Shown one piece after another: positions 59,209 through 64,000 of a stretch of 64,000 nucleotides of DNA. The notes beneath the pieces were generated by a model. That model was not told where the DNA came from. It worked only from the letters and a program-made list of their open reading frames with translations, and did not search any database. Each line of letters begins with the position of its first letter. The stretch's first letter is position 1. Source of the DNA: AP-15 sp035509615. Its GTDB lineage: Bacteria > Pseudomonadota > Alphaproteobacteria > ATCC43930 > CGMCC-115725. Where the stretch lies: positions 1 to 64,000 of the forward strand of contig DATJLK010000016.1 of the NCBI GenBank assembly GCA_035509615.1. Direction: 5' to 3'. The position numbers were made by a program, and so were the translations under genes.

Positions 59209-61470
59209 CTAATCCCCGGCTTGCGCAGGATTGGGATTAAAGGAGAATCCGGGATGTTCGCCGCCGTCCGCCGGCACGCCCGCATCGCCCGCGGATTTCG
59301 CCTCGGCAACGGCTTTTGGCTTTGCCAGCCTCAGATCGGGGCGTGGCGCGCGATTGATGAACAGGGTAAAGGAATACGCCCGCGTGCGATAGATTTCGCC
59401 CGGCGCATAGGTTTGGCCAGTCTCGACGAGACCGGTCGGCCGCGACGTGTCGACCAGAGGCTCCCATGACATCGGCGCCGCCAATTGTGGAAAGCGGAAA
59501 TCGATGTCGCAGGAATAGGCATTCATCATCACCAGAAAGCTTTCGTCGATGTCGCGCTGGCCGCCCGGTGTCAGAAACTCGCCGGCCGCACCGCTCAGCA
59601 CATAGCCAAGCGCAAGACATTGCGGATCGTTCCACGCCTCGGCTTTCATTTCTTCGCCCGCCGGGGTCAGCCAGGTGATGTCCTTAACCCCGGCTTCGGA
59701 CAGCACCTCGCCACGAAAGAACCGCGGTCGCGAAAACACCCGGTGACGGCGCCGCAGGTGGATCAGATAGCCGACAAATCGCTGTAGTTCCTGATTTTCG
59801 GGACGGACGTTCTCCCAATCGGTCCAGGAGATCTCGTTGTCCTGGCAGTAGGCATTGTTGTTGCCGCGCTGGGTGCGCCCGATCTCGTCGCCGGCAAGCA
59901 GCATCGGCACGCCCAATGACAACAGCAGGCTCGCCATCAGATTGCGCTTTTGCCGATCACGCAATGCGGTGATCTCGGGGTCGTCGGTCGGCCCTTCGGT
60001 TCCGCAATTCCAACTGAAATTGGCATCACTGCCATCGCGATTGCCTTCACGATTACCTTCATTGTGCTTGGTGTCGTAGCTGACCAGATCCTGCAGTGTG
60101 AAGCCGTCATGGGCGGTGATAAAATTGATGCTGGCCCAGGGACGCCGCCCGCGATAGCCGAAAATGTCGGACGAGCCCACGACACGCGACGCGGTATCGG
60201 CGACAAGGCCCTGGTCGCCTTTCCAAAAGCGACGCAGCGTATCGCGATACTGGCCATTCCATTCGGCCCAGCCGGGCGGAAAATTGCCGAGCTGATAGCC
60301 ATAGGCACCGAGATCCCACGGCTCGGCGATCAGCTTTAGCTGAGCCATAACCGGATCCTGGCGGACCGCGTCAAAGAATGCACTCCCCTGGGTGTATTCG
60401 CCATTCTCGCGCGCCAGTGTCGGGGCCAGATCGAAACGGAAACCGTCGACATGCATCTCGATCGACCAGTAGCGCAGCGAATCCATCACCAACGCCAACA
60501 CTCGCGGATGATCGAGGTTCAATGTATTACCAGTACCGGTAAAGTCTTGATAAAAGCGTCGATCCGTGTCGAGCCGGTAATACGAGATATTGTCGATGCC
60601 GCGGAATGTGAGCGTCGGACCGAGATGGCTGCCCTCGCCGCTGTGATTATAGACCACATCCAAAATCACCTCGATCCCGGCGTCATGCAGCCGTTTGACC
60701 ATGGTCTTGAAGCCGGAAATCGATTCTGCCGACAGCAGCCGCGGATCGGGGGCAAAAAAGCCGATCGTATTATACCCCCAATAATTGGCGAGCCCCTTTT
60801 CGACCAGATTGCGCTCATCAAGAGCCGCATGGATCGGCAACAGCTCAACCGCGGTGATTCCCAGTTCGAGCAAGTAATCGATCATTGCCGGCGAGGCGAG
60901 ACCGGCAAAACTCCCGTGATATTCGGGGTCGACACCCGGATGACGCTTGGTTATCCCGCGCACGCTGAGTTCGAGGATGATCGTTTCCTCCCACGGGATC
61001 TGCGGCCGCCGCTCGTCACCCCAGGTGAAGGCAGGCTCGACGACCCGGCATTTGGGAATGAAACGGGCATTGTCGCGCCGATCGATCGCCAGATCCTCGC
61101 GCGGACTGCCAACACGATAGGCGAAAACCGCATCCGACCACCGCACCCTGCCGTGCAATGATTTCGTGTAGGGGTCGATCATCAACTTGTTGGGATTGAA
61201 CCGATGCCCATTCGGCGGGTCGTACGGGCCGTACACCCGGTAGCCATAAAGCAGATCGGGCCGCGCATCGGGCAGATAGGCGTGCCATACCTCGTCGGTA
61301 TATTCCGGCATGACAATCCGCGCTTCCTCGCGCACCCCGCTGCGATCGAACAGGCACAACTCGACCTTTTCGGCATGGGCCGAAAACAGCGCAAAATTCA
61401 CCCCCTTGCCATCCCACATCGAACCTAGCGGGTATGGTTTGCCAGGCCAGACCTTTTTTGATGAAGCCAT
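59209..61470 (-). CDS. glgX: Glycogen debranching enzyme GlgX (isoamylase type)
   Basis: A 753-residue GH13 isoamylase-type debranching enzyme from ATG 61470. It has the CBM48 domain (KPYPLGSMWDGKGVNFALFS), VIYNHSG-type region DVVYNHSGEGSHLGPTLTFR, nucleophile Asp in VDGFRFDLAPTLARE, Glu in LIAEPWDLGAYG, Asp in ITAHDGFTLQDLVSYD, and NWDCGTEG-like NFSWNCGTEGPTDDP. It hydrolyses alpha-1,6 branches of limit glucans, releasing malto-oligosaccharides for TreY. The C-terminus has a low-complexity Ala/Lys/Glu tail of about 35 residues. The gene abuts treZ and lies 87 bases after glgB. Confidence 0.97.
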   Translation of the reverse strand: MASSKKVWPGKPYPLGSMWDGKGVNFALFSAHAEKVELCLFDRSGVREEARIVMPEYTDEVWHAYLPDARPDLLYGYRVYGPYDPPNGHRFNPNKLMIDPYTKSLHGRVRWSDAVFAYRVGSPREDLAIDRRDNARFIPKCRVVEPAFTWGDERRPQIPWEETIILELSVRGITKRHPGVDPEYHGSFAGLASPAMIDYLLELGITAVELLPIHAALDERNLVEKGLANYWGYNTIGFFAPDPRLLSAESISGFKTMVKRLHDAGIEVILDVVYNHSGEGSHLGPTLTFRGIDNISYYRLDTDRRFYQDFTGTGNTLNLDHPRVLALVMDSLRYWSIEMHVDGFRFDLAPTLARENGEYTQGSAFFDAVRQDPVMAQLKLIAEPWDLGAYGYQLGNFPPGWAEWNGQYRDTLRRFWKGDQGLVADTASRVVGSSDIFGYRGRRPWASINFITAHDGFTLQDLVSYDTKHNEGNREGNRDGSDANFSWNCGTEGPTDDPEITALRDRQKRNLMASLLLSLGVPMLLAGDEIGRTQRGNNNAYCQDNEISWTDWENVRPENQELQRFVGYLIHLRRRHRVFSRPRFFRGEVLSEAGVKDITWLTPAGEEMKAEAWNDPQCLALGYVLSGAAGEFLTPGGQRDIDESFLVMMNAYSCDIDFRFPQLAAPMSWEPLVDTSRPTGLVETGQTYAPGEIYRTRAYSFTLFINRAPRPDLRLAKPKAVAEAKSAGDAGVPADGGEHPGFSFNPNPAQAGD

Positions 61471-61557
61471 CGCTCGATCGGCACACAGCCAAGCCCAAAA
61501 ACGCGGCAAAGTAGAGCACAACGGCGCAACCAATTGCACTCCAAACGTCTTTGACGG

Positions 61558-63891
61558 CTAATCGGCGGTGAAGATCAGCGTCGCGAGCGGCGGCAACCGC
61601 AAGTGGATGGCCTGCGCGTGGCCGTGTATCGGATGCGGCTCGGCATGGACCTCGCCAGCATTGCCGATACCGCTGCCGCCATAGTCGATCGCGTCGGTGT
61701 TGATGCGCTCGCGATAGCGTCCGGCATGCGGCACGCCGATCCAATAATCCTCACGCGGCACCGGGGTGAAATTGCAGACCACGATGGCAAGCTCGTGCGG
61801 ACCGCGACCTCTGCGCAAAAACGAAATGACGCTCTGCTCGGCATTGGCGAGATCGATCCACTGAAATCCATCGGGATCGGCGTCGAACCGGTGCAGTGCC
61901 GGAGTGCTGTGATAGAGGTTATTGAGATCGCGCACCAGCCGCCACACGCCATTATGCGATGGCTCGCCCAGCAATTGCCAGTCCAATCCGATATCGTGGT
62001 TCCATTCGCGTTCCTGGGCGAATTCATCTCCCATGAACAGCAATTTCTTGCCGGGATGGGTCCACATAAAGCCATAATAAGCGCGCAGATTGGCAAAGCG
62101 CTGCCAGCGATCGCCCGTCATCCTGCCAATCAGCGAGCCCTTGCCGTGGACGACCTCGTCATGGCTCAATGCCAGAATGAAGTTTTCGTGAAATGCGTAA
62201 AGGAGCCCGAAGCTCAGATCGTTCTGATGATATTTTCGATAGATCGGATCGGTCGACATATAGCGCAACGTATCGTGCATCCAGCCGAGGTTCCATTTGT
62301 AGCCGAAACCGAGCCCGCCGACATAAGTCGGGCGCGAGACCATCGGCCAGGCGGTCGATTCCTCGGCGATCGAGGTGGCGCCGCTTGACTCGCCAAACAC
62401 CAATTCGTTGACCCGCCGCAAAAACGCGATCGCCTCGATATTTTCGCGGCCGCCAAAGGCGTTCGGGATCCACTCGCCTTCGGGCCGGCTATAGTCGAGA
62501 TACAGCATCGAGGCCACGGCATCGACGCGGATGCCGTCGATGTGAAATTCGCGCAGCCAATAGATTGCGTTTGACAACAGGAAATTAGCGACCTCGCGCC
62601 GCCCGTAATTATAAATCAACGTGTTCCAGTCGCGGTGAAAACCCTGGCGAGGATCGGCGTGCTCGTAGAGTGCGGTGCCGTCAAAGCGGCCCAACCCGTG
62701 CGGGTCGGTCGGGAAATGCCCAGGCACCCAGTCGAGCAAAACGCCGATCCCGGCAAGATGGCAGGTCTCGATAAACGCGCGAAAATCGTCGGGCATGCCA
62801 TAGCGGCTGGTCGGCGCATATAGCGAGATCGGCTGGTAACCCCAGGAGCCGTCGAATGGGTACTCCATGACCGGCATCAGCTCGATATGGGTAAAGCCGA
62901 GTTCGGCGACATAGGGGACGAGTTCGGCGGCGAGTTCGCGATAGGTCAGATAGCGGCCATTCTCGGCCAGCCGGCGGCGCCACGAGCCAAGATGCACTTC
63001 GTAGATGGCGATCGGTGCTTCGTGGTCGTTGCGGCGCCAGCGCTCGGCCATCCACGCCCCATCGTTCCAGACATGACGCGACGGATCGGCAACGACAGAG
63101 GCGGTGTTGGGCGGCCGTTCGGCGCGCTCGGCATGGGGGTCGGCCTTCAGCGGCAGTAAATTGCCGTCAGGGCCATGAATTTGATACTTGTAGAGATGCC
63201 CGGGTCGCAATCCCGGGACAAACAGCTCCCAAAACCCGGTAGCACCGCGCCGCCGCATCGGCATCCGACGGCCATCCCAACCGTTGAAATCGCCGACGAC
63301 GCTGAGCGAACTGGCGTTGGGCGCCCACACGGCGAAAGCCACCCCTTCGGCACCCTCATGCACAATCGGGTGCGCCCCCAGCTTTTTGTAGCTGGCAAAA
63401 TGATTGCCCTCGGCAAGAAGGTAGAGATCGAGTTCGCCGAGCACCGGTGAAAAGCGATAGATGTCCTCGAATTCGCGCGTAATCCCACCGCTCGACACCC
63501 GCAGGCGATAGCGGAACGGCTCGTGATGCTCGGGAACCTCGGCGACAAACAGACCCTCGGCGCGGATTTGGACACCCTCGGTTACGGTCATCCCGGTAGC
63601 GCTCTCGATAACCGACACCCGTTGCGCACCCGGCAGCATCGCGCGCACGCAAAGCCCGGTGGCGGTTTTGTGCATGCCGAGAACGGCAAACGGGTCGCCG
63701 TGACGCGCCTCGACGATCGCCGCGATCGCCGCCTCGGAGAGCGCCGCCGGCGCTGCTGCCGCCGGCGCCGATCGCTGCGGCTCCGGTCGCCGCGGTTCGG
63801 ATAGCGCGGTTTCGCCCGCCGGCTCGATCGCTTCCTGCAGCGGGGCCGAGGCGGGCGGGGCGGCCCGCCGCGGATCAGTCCGCCTCGCCAT
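61558..63891 (-). CDS. glgB: 1,4-alpha-glucan branching enzyme
   Basis: A 777-residue GH13 branching enzyme. After an Ala/Pro-rich leader of about 55 residues come an N1 domain (EARHGDPFAVLGMH), the CBM48 domain (VAFAVWAPNASSLSVVGDFN) and the barrel with YEVHLGSWRR, the nucleophile Asp in IDGIRVDAVASMLYLDY, Glu in IAEESTAWP and Asp in LALSHDEVVHGKGSL. It forms alpha-1,6 branches in glycogen-like glucan. ATG 63891 lies inside the end of the upstream treS gene (17-base overlap), so the two are co-translated. The N1 domain places it with long bacterial GlgB forms. Confidence 0.97.
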   Translation of the reverse strand: MARRTDPRRAAPPASAPLQEAIEPAGETALSEPRRPEPQRSAPAAAAPAALSEAAIAAIVEARHGDPFAVLGMHKTATGLCVRAMLPGAQRVSVIESATGMTVTEGVQIRAEGLFVAEVPEHHEPFRYRLRVSSGGITREFEDIYRFSPVLGELDLYLLAEGNHFASYKKLGAHPIVHEGAEGVAFAVWAPNASSLSVVGDFNGWDGRRMPMRRRGATGFWELFVPGLRPGHLYKYQIHGPDGNLLPLKADPHAERAERPPNTASVVADPSRHVWNDGAWMAERWRRNDHEAPIAIYEVHLGSWRRRLAENGRYLTYRELAAELVPYVAELGFTHIELMPVMEYPFDGSWGYQPISLYAPTSRYGMPDDFRAFIETCHLAGIGVLLDWVPGHFPTDPHGLGRFDGTALYEHADPRQGFHRDWNTLIYNYGRREVANFLLSNAIYWLREFHIDGIRVDAVASMLYLDYSRPEGEWIPNAFGGRENIEAIAFLRRVNELVFGESSGATSIAEESTAWPMVSRPTYVGGLGFGYKWNLGWMHDTLRYMSTDPIYRKYHQNDLSFGLLYAFHENFILALSHDEVVHGKGSLIGRMTGDRWQRFANLRAYYGFMWTHPGKKLLFMGDEFAQEREWNHDIGLDWQLLGEPSHNGVWRLVRDLNNLYHSTPALHRFDADPDGFQWIDLANAEQSVISFLRRGRGPHELAIVVCNFTPVPREDYWIGVPHAGRYRERINTDAIDYGGSGIGNAGEVHAEPHPIHGHAQAIHLRLPPLATLIFTAD

Positions 63892-64000
63892 TGGCGGCCG
63901 CCTTTCTGCGATTGAGGATGCCAAGCACACCGCGCAACGGGATGTCGACCCACAATGGCCGGTTCGCCAACTCGTAGGACACTTCGTAAACCGCCTTTTC
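63875..64000 (-). CDS. treS: Trehalose synthase/maltokinase-type protein, C-terminal end only
   Basis: The last 41 codons of a gene entering from the right edge; stop at 63875-63877. The visible C-terminus reads EKAVYEVSYELANRPLWVDI then PLRGVLGILNRRKAAANGEAD. EKAxYELxYELxNRPxWVxIPLRGI is the usual end of the maltokinase domain fused to TreS, or of a separate maltokinase. The gene could therefore be treS-mak or mak alone. It would make or phosphorylate maltose, feeding the GlgE route of alpha-glucan assembly, and it heads the glgB-glgX-treZ-malQ-treY series as far as can be seen. Confidence 0.8.
   Translation of the reverse strand, partial: EKAVYEVSYELANRPLWVDIPLRGVLGILNRRKAAANGEAD

Noticed and set aside
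1..64000. CRISPR arrays, transposases, phage genes, toxin-antitoxin or defence systems
   Set aside because: Looked for on both strands; no repeat-spacer pattern and no such protein signatures were seen.

Overview
The window is chromosomal DNA of a high-GC alphaproteobacterium. Supporting signs are the block ahcY – PAS histidine kinase – tsaE – amgK – murU – addB – addA – trxA, the neighbourhood purH / heparinase-like / rsmB / DUF1674, a homospermidine synthase, and strongly GC-rich third codon positions throughout. A Rhodospirillales or Hyphomicrobiales (Rhizobiales) member is likely, but the order cannot be fixed from this sequence alone. I saw no rRNA, tRNA, CRISPR array, insertion sequence, prophage or plasmid gene. 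Most of the window is core or metabolic.

Layout. 1-3.7 kb: a broken GNAT-type acyltransferase translationally coupled to a PlsC-type acyltransferase, a FemAB-like GNAT protein and an exported unknown protein. 3.7-6.2 kb: a proteostasis operon (exported HtrA/Deg protease, CbpA, CbpM). 6.3-13.5 kb: a TerB-like protein, a DinG/XPD-type Fe-S helicase, pyrD, a HAD phosphatase, an EEP-fold hydrolase and small unknown genes. 13.7-22.3 kb: 3-hydroxybutyrate dehydrogenase, homospermidine synthase, purH, a WecA/MraY-like transferase, a heparinase II/III-like protein, rsmB and a 56-residue DUF1674 gene. 22.6-33 kb: a looser, mostly monocistronic region with a TauD-like dioxygenase, a ferritin-like di-iron protein, moaA-nadK, an FAD oxidoreductase, an AlkB-like protein, a dienelactone-hydrolase pair, an NTF2-like protein and an MFS transporter.

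33-48.3 kb: a CobW GTPase, an asparaginase-family protein with altered pocket residues, ahcY behind a perfect palindromic operator candidate, a PAS histidine kinase, then a tightly packed run tsaE-amgK-murU followed by addB-addA and trxA. 48.4-52.4 kb: a small accessory set (two cupins, an ABM-fold protein, a PDR/VanB-type reductase, an exported small protein) with degenerate palindromic repeats between genes.

52.4-64 kb: a minus-strand alpha-glucan/trehalose cluster read in the order treS (C-terminal end only) – glgB – glgX – treZ – malQ – treY, mostly with overlapping or abutting genes. GlgB branches glucan, GlgX debranches it, TreY and TreZ turn the released malto-oligosaccharides into trehalose, MalQ re-sorts chain lengths, and TreS interconverts trehalose and maltose. 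glgA, glgC, glgP and glgE are not in the window.

I found no clearly undescribed multigene system. The best leads are the probable SAH-responsive operator before ahcY, the asparaginase homologue lacking the substrate-binding aspartate, the unassigned di-iron ferritin-like protein, the heparinase/WecA-like pair next to rsmB, and a tandem duplication that repeats the heparinase stop-codon region.
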